Shown piece by piece: positions 1 to 6,107 of a stretch of DNA of 11,735 bases (positions within the stretch are counted from its first letter, which is position 1; each line of letters starts with the position of its first letter). Under the pieces are notes generated by a model. It was given only the letters and a program-made list of their open reading frames with translations. It ran no database searches and was not told the origin of the DNA. The DNA is from Lentisphaeria bacterium (GTDB lineage Bacteria > Verrucomicrobiota > Lentisphaeria > JABSQK01 > UBA12247): contig DMTJ01000572.1 of NCBI GenBank assembly GCA_003477185.1, positions 1 through 11,735 on the forward strand. The letters run 5' to 3'. Made by a program: the position numbers and the translations under genes.

Positions 1-153
1 GAAACGGAAGCGAGCTCTGCTGAGTATAAACTCGCCGAGGGATAGCCGGAGCGGTAATGACGCAATGTCGGCAACGTGGGGGAGTCGCTAGACTCCCCCA
101 CTTTGCTCCCAAGGTGACTGCATTGAAGAGTTGCCGCCATGCCTTCAAAACCT
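1..153. other. Left edge, no assignable gene
   Basis: Two plus-strand frames are open at the edge. One reads 14 codons and stops with TAG at 43-45; another stays open to TAG at 88-90. Either could be the tail of an upstream gene, but neither peptide is recognisable. The stem-loop at 76-101 would fit the end of such a gene. Nothing else is supported before the insertion sequence. Confidence 0.3.
76..101 (+). terminator. Strong stem-loop, possible terminator
   Basis: A perfect 11-bp stem (GTGGGGGAGTC at 76-86 pairs with GACTCCCCCAC at 91-101) closes on a 4-nt loop, GCTA. Only a short T run (102-104) follows, so as a plus-strand intrinsic terminator it is imperfect. It may end an unseen upstream gene, or act in both directions between that gene and the minus-strand insertion sequence. 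Confidence 0.45.
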
Positions 154-160
154 TGGGGTT

Positions 161-193
161 TGGGGCGAAGCCCCATCACGGCCGAAAGCCGTG
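161..193. other. Two tandem perfect hairpins at the IS end
   Basis: TGGGGC (161-166) pairs with GCCCCA (170-175) across a GAA loop. Directly after it, CACGGC (177-182) pairs with GCCGTG (188-193) across CGAAA. They lie just downstream of the orfB stop, inside the proposed end of the element. They could terminate transposase transcription or block read-through into it. Confidence 0.4.
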
Positions 194-208
194 GCCAGCG
201 CAAAGTGG

Positions 209-1039
209 TCATGCTGCTTCCTCTGCGTGAAATTGCCGCGGTGTTCGATAGTCGAGTGTAGAATGCGGGCGGGTGGCGTGGTAGCGCTCAAACCAGTCTG
301 CGAGACCTTTGCCCAATTCACGCGGTGTGGCGTACGCATTGAGGTAAACGTCTTCATATTTGGCACTGCGCCAAAGCCTCTCAATGCGGACATTGTCGAT
401 CCAGCGTCCCGTTCCATCCATGCTGACAAGAGTGCCCGCGTCTTTAACGCGCTTAATCCAAGCCGCGCTGGTGTACCGACTGCCTTGGTCGCTGTTTATT
501 ATCTGCGGGCACCTTCCTGTCGCCAGGGCTATTGTCAATGCATCCAGGCACAGGGTGGTTTCCATCGTGGTGGACACTGCCCACCCTAAGGCTCCACGCG
601 TGTGCCAGTCCATGACGCATGCCAAATAGCAAAAGCCGCGGGCCATCGGGATATAGGTGATATCCGTACACCACACCTGGTCAGCCTTGCTGATCTCCAG
701 GCCGCAAAGAAGGTACGGATAAATCTTGTGCCCGCCAGCTCGTATCCCGGTGCGCGGGTGGCGGTAGCTGACGCGGATCCTTGCAGCTCTCATCAGCCGA
801 CGTAAGCGTCGGCGTCCCAAGCTGTAACCGTGATCGCGGCGCAGGACCGCGTTCAACCGCCGGGCGCCAAATGTCGGCTCACGCACATGAATGCTATCCA
901 GCAGCACCATAATTTTCTGGTCTTCGGTATTAGCTGTCGGCTCAAGGCCCTGAAGGCGGTTTCGGTTGACGTCAAGCAGCTCATACTGTCTACGAATAGA
1001 CAGCAGAGGATGGTCTTTCACGATCATCTTCTTTCTCAT
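209..1039 (-). CDS. IS3-family transposase OrfB (DDE integrase)
   Basis: The 276-residue product is the catalytic half of an IS3-family transposase, which cuts and joins element ends. The RNase H-like core carries the DDE triad: Asp126 in CTDITYI, Asp184 in NSDQGSRYTS, and Glu220 in NVRIERLWRSAKYEDVY, with the family's 35-residue spacing between the second Asp and the Glu. The N-terminal part (about 1-110) is the basic helix-turn-helix region, and the C-terminus RPHSTLDYRTP is typical of the family. I chose the ATG at 1039, giving MRKKMIVKDHPLLS, because it overlaps the ancestral orfA stop. A longer open frame reaches upstream to 1156 through orfA and reflects the frameshifted fusion. The catalytic domain looks intact, but without OrfA it should not support transposition alone. 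Confidence 0.9.
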   Translation of the reverse strand: MRKKMIVKDHPLLSIRRQYELLDVNRNRLQGLEPTANTEDQKIMVLLDSIHVREPTFGARRLNAVLRRDHGYSLGRRRLRRLMRAARIRVSYRHPRTGIRAGGHKIYPYLLCGLEISKADQVWCTDITYIPMARGFCYLACVMDWHTRGALGWAVSTTMETTLCLDALTIALATGRCPQIINSDQGSRYTSAAWIKRVKDAGTLVSMDGTGRWIDNVRIERLWRSAKYEDVYLNAYATPRELGKGLADWFERYHATRPHSTLDYRTPRQFHAEEAA

Positions 1040-1338
1040 CGATTGATCCCCAGCTGCTCGCACTTTTTTCAAGATACTCCTTATCGATGACGAGTTGGCC
1101 AACCTTGCGCTCAAGGATAGCGCACTTCTTCTCGAGAGAGTCTCGCGCATCGTCAACGGCTGGTTCTCTCGAACAGCAGTGCCATATTGGCTTCGAGTTC
1201 CTTCTTCCAGGCCGAGACCTGGGACACATGGATCTCATTGTCGCCGGCAATCTCTGCGACAGTCTTGAGCCCTTGATTGGCTTCGCGGGCGATGCGCGCC
1301 TCGAAGGCGCTACTGTGATTACGTCAGGGGCGTCTCAT
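1036..1338 (-). pseudogene. IS3-family OrfA, broken by three lesions
   Basis: OrfA normally supplies the helix-turn-helix DNA-binding head and leucine zipper of the IS3 transposase. From ATG 1338, preceded by AAGGGG, translation gives MRRP and then TGA at 1324-1326, where relatives have an Arg codon; a C-to-T change of CGA would explain it. Beyond it the same frame reads a clear OrfA head (RNHSSAFEARIAREANQGLK, then the helix-turn-helix ending in SAWKKELEANMALLFER). A frameshift near 1155-1175 moves the zipper (LEKKCAILERKVGQLVIDKE) into the next frame. At the slippery site there are six As before G. Restoring a seventh gives an ending EKKCEQLGINR and stop, overlapping the orfB start and putting orfB in the expected -1 frame. 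I infer that one A was lost. All three lesions are read from the sequence. Confidence 0.8.
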
Positions 1339-1516
1339 GACAATCCCCTTGAATTGGGCTACTAAAATGCGCCCCGAAATTCACTCGACCACTGGCTCCG
1401 TTTGGCGGTAGCATTTCTCCCATGAATCGGTTTCTTGCGACGCTCCAACCAGCTCCAACCCCCTTACATCAATCAAATGGCCAACTCAGATCAGCGTTTT
1501 TTCCTCCAAAATCGAC

Positions 1517-1546
1517 AAAAAAAAATGGCCAAATCCGTTTTTTTTT
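1517..1546. terminator. A-tract/T-tract hairpin, possible two-way terminator
   Basis: Nine As and TGG (1517-1528) can pair with CCG and nine of eleven Ts (1535-1546), with one G-T wobble and loop CCAAAT. The stem is almost all A-T, so it is weak as RNA. The tracts could instead act as bent DNA or as an upstream promoter element for the gene at 1659. Confidence 0.3.
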
Positions 1547-1612
1547 TTAGATAATTGCCTAAAAGGGTTTGCGTAACCTCGCTTAATGCGGGAAACTACG
1601 ACATCTCAGTTC

Positions 1613-1630
1613 GGGATGTTCAGCCATCCC
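1613..1630 (+). promoter_or_regulatory. Hairpin in the leader of the 68-residue gene
   Basis: GGGATG (1613-1618) pairs perfectly with CATCCC (1625-1630) across TTCAGC. It ends 18 nt before the GGGAGG ribosome site. It could stabilise the mRNA 5' end or tune translation; no known riboswitch class is recognisable. Confidence 0.35.
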
Positions 1631-1658
1631 ATAAACCCCAGAACGTTCGGGAGGCGTT

Positions 1659-1865
1659 ATGGCCGTCGAATTCTACAACGTCAAAAAGCGCGCGAAAGTC
1701 CAGATTGACGACTCCAAAATCACCAAGGTGAAATGGGAGAAAACCTCGAAAGATGGCAAAGTCCAAGTCCGCTTCGGTCTCAAAGCCAAGGATGACGACG
1801 GAACCAACCTGACGAAGTTTGTCAAACAAGCAGATTGGGAGGCCAGCTCCGCTAAGGAAGGCTGA
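1659..1865 (+). CDS. Small lysine-rich protein of unknown function
   Basis: The 68-residue product is highly charged, with many Lys alternating with Asp/Glu, and has no signal peptide or membrane segment, so it should be cytoplasmic. Alternating hydrophobic residues (VQIDD at 14-18, ITKVKW at 21-26, KVQVRFGLKA at 34-43) suggest three or four short beta strands, as in a small barrel or Tudor/SH3-like fold. The C-terminal part (about 51-62, LTKFVKQADWEA) may be a helix. I do not recognise the family. The start is supported by GGGAGG (1649-1654) 4 nt before the ATG, one of the strongest ribosome sites in the window. It is a single-gene unit with its own leader hairpin and terminator, which suggests independent and possibly high expression. 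Nucleic-acid binding is a guess from charge only. Confidence 0.8.
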   Translation: MAVEFYNVKKRAKVQIDDSKITKVKWEKTSKDGKVQVRFGLKAKDDDGTNLTKFVKQADWEASSAKEG

Positions 1866-1882
1866 TCTACCACTGCCTCCAT

Positions 1883-1922
1883 AAAACGGCAGTTGCCTCG
1901 GCAGCTGCCGTTTTTTTGTTTT
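1883..1922 (+). terminator. Intrinsic terminator of the 68-residue gene
   Basis: AAAACGGCAGTTGCC (1883-1897) pairs with GGCAGCTGCCGTTTT (1900-1914) with one G-T wobble, giving a very stable stem with a tiny loop. The T tract runs from 1911 to 1917 and more Ts follow after one G. It lies 18 nt after the stop codon and separates this gene from hisH. Confidence 0.9.
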
Positions 1923-1952
1923 TACAGTCCACCACCACGGGCCCCGGCGAGC

Positions 1953-2573
1953 ATGATCGCGATTATTGACTACAGAGCGGGCAACCTCACCAGCGTCCGC
2001 CTGGCTTTTGACAAGCTGAACATCCTATCCGAAATCACCCGCGACCCAGCGCGTATTCGCGCCGCGGAGAGAGTCGTCTTTCCAGGCGACGGCGCAGCCG
2101 GAAGCGCCATGGCTAATCTGGACGAACTCGAGTTGCGCGATGTGATCACCGAGGTGTCGGCCGATCGCCCCTTTCTCGGCATCTGCGTCGGCACTCAGAT
2201 CATCTTGGATTATTCCCAAGAGAATGGCGGCGTGCCCTGTCTGGGGCTGCTCCCCGGCACCGTAGAGCGCTTTCAAACAGCTGACCCGTTTACCAAAATC
2301 CCACAGATGGGCTGGAACGCAGTCGCGCCCGTGTGCCCGCATCCGCTGTTTGCCGGCATTGAGCCCGGAAGCGAATTCTACTTTATTCACAGCTACTATC
2401 CTGCTCCCACCAGCCCAGACCACGTGCTGGCGCGGACGGACTACGCAGATGTCGCTTTTGCCTCAGTCGTTGGCCGCGACAATCTCGCTGCCACCCAGTT
2501 TCATCCGGAGCGCTCCGGGCGCATTGGCCTCCAGTTGCTTAAGAATTTTGCAGAGTGGGATGGCGTATGCTGA
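1953..2573 (+). CDS. hisH: Imidazole glycerol phosphate synthase, glutaminase subunit
   Basis: HisH hydrolyses glutamine and passes ammonia to HisF, which makes imidazole glycerol phosphate and AICAR in histidine biosynthesis in the cytoplasm. The 206-residue length is normal. It is a class I glutamine amidotransferase: nucleophile Cys78 in LGICVGTQ (most relatives have GMQ), and His184 and Glu186 in TQFHPERSG complete the triad. The oxyanion strand PGDGAAGSAM is at 44-53, and the HisH signatures IPQMGWN (116-122) and FYFIHSYYP (142-150) are present. The ATG at 1953 is chosen because MIAIIDYRAGNLTSV is the standard N-terminus; an in-frame extension to 1893 would enter the preceding terminator. 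The ribosome site is weak (GGCGAG). The gene overlaps hisF by 7 nt, consistent with coupled translation of the two subunits. Confidence 0.97.
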   Translation: MIAIIDYRAGNLTSVRLAFDKLNILSEITRDPARIRAAERVVFPGDGAAGSAMANLDELELRDVITEVSADRPFLGICVGTQIILDYSQENGGVPCLGLLPGTVERFQTADPFTKIPQMGWNAVAPVCPHPLFAGIEPGSEFYFIHSYYPAPTSPDHVLARTDYADVAFASVVGRDNLAATQFHPERSGRIGLQLLKNFAEWDGVC

Positions 2574-3346
2574 CCAAACGAATTGTCCCCTGCCTCGACG
2601 TCCACAACCGCGTCGTCACCAAAGGCGTAAAGTTTCAAAACAACGTCGAAATCGGCGACCCCATCGAGATGGCCGTGGCCTACAGCGATGGCGGCTGTGA
2701 CGAATTGGTCTTCTACGACATCACTGCCTCCGCCGAGCGCCGCCCGATCGATATCGAAATGGTGCGCGACGTCGCTAAGGCCGTCCAGATCCCGTTTGCC
2801 GTCGGCGGCGGGATCTCAGAGTTGGCCGACATGTACCGGGTTCTCGACGCTGGCGCGGAGAAAGTCTCGGTAAATTCCCTGGCGGTGCGGAGTCCGCAGA
2901 TCATTGCCGATGGCGCCAAAGCCTTTGGCTCCCAGTGCATCGTGCTGGGTATGGATCCCGTAGCCCACAACGACCGCGAACGCTTTCCGAGCGGCTACGA
3001 GGTCACCACCCAAGGCTTTCGCACCCGCACCGGCATGGATGCGCTCGAGTGGGCCCGACGAGCCGAAGGGCTCGGCGTCGGCGAAATCGTCGTCAACTCA
3101 GTCGATGCAGACGGAACCCGCGACGGCTTCGAGCTCACGCTCACCGGCATGATCGCTCGCGAAGTCCGCATTCCGGTCGTCGCCAGCGGCGGCGCTGGCA
3201 CCCCACAGCACCTCGCAGACGTCTTTCTTAAAGCCCGCGCTGACGCTGCGATCATCGCTAGCATGGTGCATACCGGCGACTACACGATCGCCGTCATCAA
3301 ACAAGAACTAGACCAAGCTGGCGTGCCCATTCGCCGCCATTGGTAG
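2567..3346 (+). CDS. hisF: Imidazole glycerol phosphate synthase, cyclase subunit
   Basis: HisF uses ammonia delivered by HisH to convert PRFAR into imidazole glycerol phosphate and AICAR. The 259-residue (beta/alpha)8 barrel is full length. The two catalytic aspartates are Asp11 in PCLDV and Asp130 in VLGMDP. Phosphate-binding loops are visible as FAVGGGIS (77-84) and VASGGAGTP (205-213), with VNSVDADGTRDGF (176-188) between them. The stretch after Asp130 (PVAHNDRERFPSGYEVTTQG) differs from the common AKK/WEV form but sits in the normal variable loop. The start is ATG 2567, giving MLTKRIVPCLDV, inside the last codons of hisH. The stop is followed after 2 nt by the tetrapyrrole fusion gene, so the three probably form one transcript. 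Confidence 0.97.
   Translation: MLTKRIVPCLDVHNRVVTKGVKFQNNVEIGDPIEMAVAYSDGGCDELVFYDITASAERRPIDIEMVRDVAKAVQIPFAVGGGISELADMYRVLDAGAEKVSVNSLAVRSPQIIADGAKAFGSQCIVLGMDPVAHNDRERFPSGYEVTTQGFRTRTGMDALEWARRAEGLGVGEIVVNSVDADGTRDGFELTLTGMIAREVRIPVVASGGAGTPQHLADVFLKARADAAIIASMVHTGDYTIAVIKQELDQAGVPIRRHW
2886..2898 (-). repeat. Dispersed 13-bp palindrome, one mismatch (in hisF)
   Basis: TGCGGAGTCCGCA differs at one base from the exact core TGCGGAGTTCGCA and forms a perfect palindrome around a central G. It is read as codons V-R-S-P of hisF (residues 107-110). A chance match is possible for this single copy. Confidence 0.4.
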
Positions 3347-3348
3347 TC

Positions 3349-5445
3349 ATGAAACTAGAAATCGGAACCCGTAGCAGCCAACTTGCCCTGACCCAGGCGC
3401 AGGATGCACTCGAGCGCTTGATGGCCGAACTGCCACGCCTCGAGCTCTCGCTCCAGCCCATGTCCAGCCCCGGAGACCACGATCGCTCGACCGACCTGCG
3501 GGTCAGCGATCCAGACTTCTTCACCCGCTTTCTCGACGAGGCCGTCCTCGCGGGCGAGGTCGACGCGGCTGTGCACAGCGCCAAAGACGTGCCCTACCCT
3601 GTCCGCGAAGGACTCGACTGGTTCTGGCTACCCTGGCACGAGGATCCGCGCGATGCCCTCGTACTGCGCGCCGGAGAATCCCGCGCAGATCTGCCGGACG
3701 CACCAGTTTGCGGCGTTAGCAGCGACCGTCGTGACGAGTGGTGCAAAGCCCAATTTCCAACGGCGGTGCACCAGCCAATCCGCGGCAATATCGAAGAGCG
3801 CATCGCCCAGCTGGATGCAGGCGACTACGACGCGGTGATCATCGCCGGAGCCGCCCTCAACCGGCTCGGCCTCCAGGATCGTATTAGCGAGTGGATTCCT
3901 TGCGCCGAGCTGCCACCGCCCGAAGCACAGGGCTGGCTCTGCCTGACCTTCCGCGAGGATGACGCCCGCTTTCGCACCATCCGTCAACGATTCGTCTATG
4001 CCGTGACCCTGATCGGCGGCGGGCCAGGCGCAGACTACTGCACCCAGGCTGGTATCAAAGCGTTGCAGACCTGCGACGTCTGCCTGTACGACGCCTTGGT
4101 CTCGAAGGACCTGCTGCGCCACATTCCTGCCGACGCCATCGCTATGGATGTCGGCAAGCGCGCCGGACGCTACCAAGTCGAGCGCGTCGATGTCGACCGC
4201 ATGATCAGCGACTACGCCCGCCAAGGCCGCCGCGTAGCGCGCTTAAAAGGCGGTGACCCCGGAATCTTCGGCCGCGCCGCACAGGAAATCGAATCGCTTC
4301 AGGAAATGTCCCTGCCCTGGCGCGTCATTGCGGGCGTCAGCAGCCTCCAGGCCGCGACCAACGAAACTGGCTGGTTTCTCACCCGCCGCGGCGTAAACAC
4401 CGGCTTCACGCTGCTGACTTCGCGACTTGCGAACTCCGCAGTTGCCACGATTCAGGGCGAACATCGGCGAGATCTGCCGCTCGCATTCTTCATGCCGCTC
4501 AGAGTCCTAGACGCGTTGGTCAAAGCCCTGATCGATGAAGGGCGCAATCCCTACCAGCCCTCTGCCATGATTTTCGCCGCTGGTTCGCACCAGCGCCAAG
4601 TGATCTCGGCACCGCTGTGCAAAATTTCTGAGGCCGTGGCCGAGAGCATGATCAACAAGCATCCTGCGCTGTTCATCGTCGGCGATACCATGGCCCCCGA
4701 GTTTCTGCAGTTGCCGACTGGCCCGCTGCGCAATCGGCGCATCTTGTTGACCGGCAGTACCAACCTGATGCCCGCCCTCACCCAAGACGTTCTCTGGCGA
4801 GCTGGCGTTCCCCTGCCCTGCCCGCTGATCGAGCTGACCACGGAGCCTGCAGCCGGAGAGTTACTGCAGAACGTATCCGACTTTGACTGGATTACGGTGA
4901 CCAGCCCAGCCGCAGTACGCTGCCTGTTTGAGCTGCTGCGTGCCTTGGCGATCGACGTGCGCGAGCTACCCAAGATCATGGTCAGCGGCCCCGGCTGCGC
5001 CCAGGCACTCGCATCTTATTGCGTTTCGCCCGACCTCGGCCCTGAGACAGACTTTGGCGCGGCCGGCCTCGTGGCTGCTGCGGCCACAACCGTGCAGCCT
5101 GGCGAACGCGTGCTGCGGCTCAAGTCCGACCGCGCGCCAGCGACGCTGAGTGACGGCCTGCGCGCCATCAAGGCAGAGGTGACCGAATGTGTGTTATACC
5201 GCAATCAGGCAGTGGAACAGCCGGAACTCCTCGAGTTCGACGCCGTGCTATTCCTGAGCAGCAGCGCTGTGGATGGCTTTGTCGACCGCTGGGGCACTGG
5301 CCCGCTGGCAGATACCGTGATCGTGGCCATTGGCCCACCGACGGCGGCGACCTGTGAGCACCACGGTCTCACGCCGTTGGTTGCGAACTCCGCAACCTCA
5401 GGCGGCTGCCTCGACACGCTCCAAAACCACTGGGCGTTCGACTAA
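3349..5445 (+). CDS. HemC(lacking domain 3)-CobA-HemD fusion
   Basis: The 698-residue protein joins three tetrapyrrole steps. Residues 1-214 are porphobilinogen deaminase domains 1 and 2: TRSSQLAL (7-14), HSAKDVP (76-82, catalytic Asp80), SSDRR (124-128), IRGNIEER (144-151). Residues 215-455 are a SUMT/CobA methyltransferase: VTLIGGGPGADY (219-230), YDALVS (247-252), RLKGGDPGIFGRA (298-310), VIAGVSSLQAA (326-336). Residues 456-698 are a divergent HemD: VTSPAAV (517-523), FLSSSAVDGF (635-644), IGPPTAATCEHHGL (661-674). Deaminase domain 3, with the Cys that carries the dipyrromethane cofactor, is missing; the chain goes directly from FRTIRQRF into CobA. The usual VGQGALGIE stretch is PEAQGWLCLTF here. 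I chose ATG 3349 (MKLEIGTRSS); ATG 3340 would overlap hisF. There is no clear ribosome site. The product should feed siroheme, cobalamin or heme synthesis. Whether the deaminase part is active is open. Confidence 0.9.
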   Translation: MKLEIGTRSSQLALTQAQDALERLMAELPRLELSLQPMSSPGDHDRSTDLRVSDPDFFTRFLDEAVLAGEVDAAVHSAKDVPYPVREGLDWFWLPWHEDPRDALVLRAGESRADLPDAPVCGVSSDRRDEWCKAQFPTAVHQPIRGNIEERIAQLDAGDYDAVIIAGAALNRLGLQDRISEWIPCAELPPPEAQGWLCLTFREDDARFRTIRQRFVYAVTLIGGGPGADYCTQAGIKALQTCDVCLYDALVSKDLLRHIPADAIAMDVGKRAGRYQVERVDVDRMISDYARQGRRVARLKGGDPGIFGRAAQEIESLQEMSLPWRVIAGVSSLQAATNETGWFLTRRGVNTGFTLLTSRLANSAVATIQGEHRRDLPLAFFMPLRVLDALVKALIDEGRNPYQPSAMIFAAGSHQRQVISAPLCKISEAVAESMINKHPALFIVGDTMAPEFLQLPTGPLRNRRILLTGSTNLMPALTQDVLWRAGVPLPCPLIELTTEPAAGELLQNVSDFDWITVTSPAAVRCLFELLRALAIDVRELPKIMVSGPGCAQALASYCVSPDLGPETDFGAAGLVAAAATTVQPGERVLRLKSDRAPATLSDGLRAIKAEVTECVLYRNQAVEQPELLEFDAVLFLSSSAVDGFVDRWGTGPLADTVIVAIGPPTAATCEHHGLTPLVANSATSGGCLDTLQNHWAFD
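4427..4441 (+). repeat. Dispersed 15-bp palindrome, exact core (in CobA part)
   Basis: TTGCGAACTCCGCAG contains the exact 13-bp core TGCGAACTCCGCA. It is read as codons L-A-N-S-A (residues 360-364) of the tetrapyrrole fusion. Confidence 0.75.
5379..5397 (+). repeat. Dispersed 15-bp palindrome, best copy (in HemD part)
   Basis: TTGCGAACTCCGCAA (5381-5395) is extended by GG and CC, giving a 7-bp stem GGTTGCG/CGCAACC around the loop AACTC. It is read as V-A-N-S-A (residues 678-682), the same frame as the copy at 4427. Confidence 0.8.
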
Positions 5446-5456
5446 CAATCACGTAT

Positions 5457-5490
5457 GGCGCAACTCCGTTTGCGCCCAAGCGCCAGCTTG
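5457..5490. terminator. Paired stem-loops between convergent genes
   Basis: GGCGCAA (5457-5463) pairs with TTGCGCC (5470-5476) across CTCCGT, and directly after it CAAGC (5477-5481) pairs with GCTTG (5486-5490). They fill the gap between the tetrapyrrole gene (plus) and brnA (minus). There is no T tract on either side, so termination, if any, would need a factor. The loop region AACTCCG matches the centre of the dispersed 15-bp motif. Confidence 0.4.
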
Positions 5491-5517
5491 CAAGATACCT
5501 GCAAAAGATTCCACGAC

Positions 5518-5730
5518 TTAGGATGCCCACTCCATCCCAAGCTTGCGATGCTGAAGCGCACAGTCTCGCAGATAGAGATTAATCAGCGTTTGATAGGGGA
5601 TCCCGTTCTCCTCAGACATCTTCTTGAAATAGTCGATTACGTCTACCCCAAGGCGAATCGTGACTTGCTTCTTCAGCTTGCTGGCGTACGGATTGGGCTT
5701 TGAATCCGAAAAATCGTACTCTTCTCTCAT
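5518..5730 (-). CDS. brnA: BrnA-type antitoxin (ribbon-helix-helix)
   Basis: BrnA antitoxins bind and neutralise the BrnT ribonuclease and repress their own promoter. The 70-residue product fits: a short N-terminal MREEYDFSDSK, then a basic beta strand and helix (KQVTIRLGVDVIDYFKK, 21-37), then GIPYQTLINLYLRD (43-56), the pattern of BrnA/CopG-like ribbon-helix-helix proteins. Here the ribbon-helix-helix part is followed by a short tail, LQHRKLGMEWAS. The start ATG overlaps the brnT stop by 4 nt (ATGA), so it is probably translated by coupling. The gene order, toxin first and antitoxin second, is the normal brnTA order. Confidence 0.9.
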   Translation of the reverse strand: MREEYDFSDSKPNPYASKLKKQVTIRLGVDVIDYFKKMSEENGIPYQTLINLYLRDCALQHRKLGMEWAS

Positions 5731-6014
5731 AGGAACTGTCCGTATTGCTTGCGTTCGTGTGGCTCTGTCTTGCGAGCAGAGATGACTCGAATGACCTCAT
5801 CATCCCTGTTGCGGTGGCAGTGGCAGACGATGAGTAGCCGTGCAGACGTCGACATGCCAAGCAGGATAAAGTGATCTTCTTCTTCGGAGCGATCAGGATC
5901 GAATATGATCAGGCCAAATGGATCAGCAAACGCGGTCGTCGCCTGCTCAAAGGAAAATCCATGCTTCTGCAGTTTGATTGCTGCTTTGTCTGGATCCCAC
6001 TCGAATTCAATCAT
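5727..6014 (-). CDS. brnT: BrnT-type toxin (RelE-fold ribonuclease)
   Basis: BrnT toxins are small RelE-like ribonucleases that stop translation when free of BrnA. The 95-residue product matches the family along its whole length: IEFEWDPDKAAIKLQKHGFS (2-21), FADPFGLIIFDPDRSEEEDHF (29-49), and the C-terminal strand and tail VIRVISARKTEPHERKQY (74-91). No residue or domain is obviously missing, so the toxin may be active. The ATG at 6014 gives the family N-terminus. An in-frame TTG at 6047 would add 11 residues but falls inside the promoter palindrome. The ribosome site is weak (GAGAAA). Mobile addiction modules of this kind often sit in accessory spots; here it lies between hemD and fxsA. Confidence 0.93.
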   Translation of the reverse strand: MIEFEWDPDKAAIKLQKHGFSFEQATTAFADPFGLIIFDPDRSEEEDHFILLGMSTSARLLIVCHCHRNRDDEVIRVISARKTEPHERKQYGQFL

Positions 6015-6020
6015 ATTTAC

Positions 6021-6047
6021 AATGTATTTCTCAGGGGCATACGTCAA
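6021..6047 (-). promoter_or_regulatory. Possible brnTA promoter
   Basis: On the minus strand TTGACG (6047-6042) matches five of six bases of a -35 box. The best -10 box is TACATT (6026-6021) at a short 15-nt spacing. The short spacing makes this tentative, although the position just upstream of brnT is right. Confidence 0.35.
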
Positions 6048-6054
6048 GCTTGAC
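6043..6054. promoter_or_regulatory. Palindromic operator candidate for BrnA
   Basis: GTCAAGCTTGAC is a perfect 12-bp palindrome lying over the -35 region, 29 bp upstream of the brnT start. BrnA-family antitoxins are known to autorepress as dimers, so this is the natural operator candidate. Binding here is inference. Confidence 0.5.
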
Positions 6055-6107
6055 TGTCGCGCCGAAATCTTGGCAGAAAAATCTTCCTCGACCTACATCC
6101 TCGCCTA

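Larger units (their letters stand above)
154..1383 (-). mobile_element. IS3-family insertion sequence, degenerate
   Basis: The element carries an orfA/orfB pair on the minus strand, the layout of the IS3 family, in which a programmed -1 frameshift joins the two into the active transposase. orfB is intact and orfA is broken. The ends are tentative: 154-169 (TGGGGTTTGGGGCGAA) and the reverse complement of 1368-1383 (TGAATTTCGGGGCGCA) share 11 of 16 positions, including GGGGCG, and both begin with TG. They give a length of 1230 bp, normal for the family. I see no clear 3-4 bp target duplication (CCT on the left, CTC on the right), which fits an old insertion or slightly wrong ends. The transposase identity is firm; the boundaries are not. 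Confidence 0.7.
1384..1658. other. Intergenic region with A/T tracts, no gene seen
   Basis: About 275 bases lie between the insertion sequence and the next gene. They contain a 10-bp direct repeat, AAATGGCCAA, at 1475-1484 and 1523-1532, an A9/T11 hairpin (1517-1546) and a hairpin in the leader of the downstream gene (1613-1630). GATAAT at 1550-1555 resembles a -10 box but has no convincing -35 box 16-18 nt upstream. I see no coding signal on either strand. Confidence 0.5.

Noticed and set aside
131..1365. Several plus-strand open frames across this stretch
   Set aside because: They lie opposite the minus-strand IS3 transposase genes, have no family features and overlap each other; they are antisense shadows.
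154..1383. Target-site duplication flanking the insertion sequence
   Set aside because: The 3-4 bases next to the proposed ends (CCT and CTC) do not match, and shifting the ends by one or two bases does not give a clear duplication.
1893..1952. A 20-residue N-terminal extension of HisH
   Set aside because: It would start inside the preceding intrinsic terminator and T tract, and HisH family proteins begin at the MIAIIDYRAGN position.
3628..4224. A long minus-strand frame of about 198 codons opposite the tetrapyrrole gene
   Set aside because: It is antisense to a strongly conserved coding region in GC-rich DNA and has no recognisable domain.
5457..5490. A genuine ninth copy of the dispersed motif
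   Set aside because: Only the centre AACTCCG matches; the arms GGCGCAA/TTGCGCC differ in arrangement, so it is reported as a separate stem-loop.
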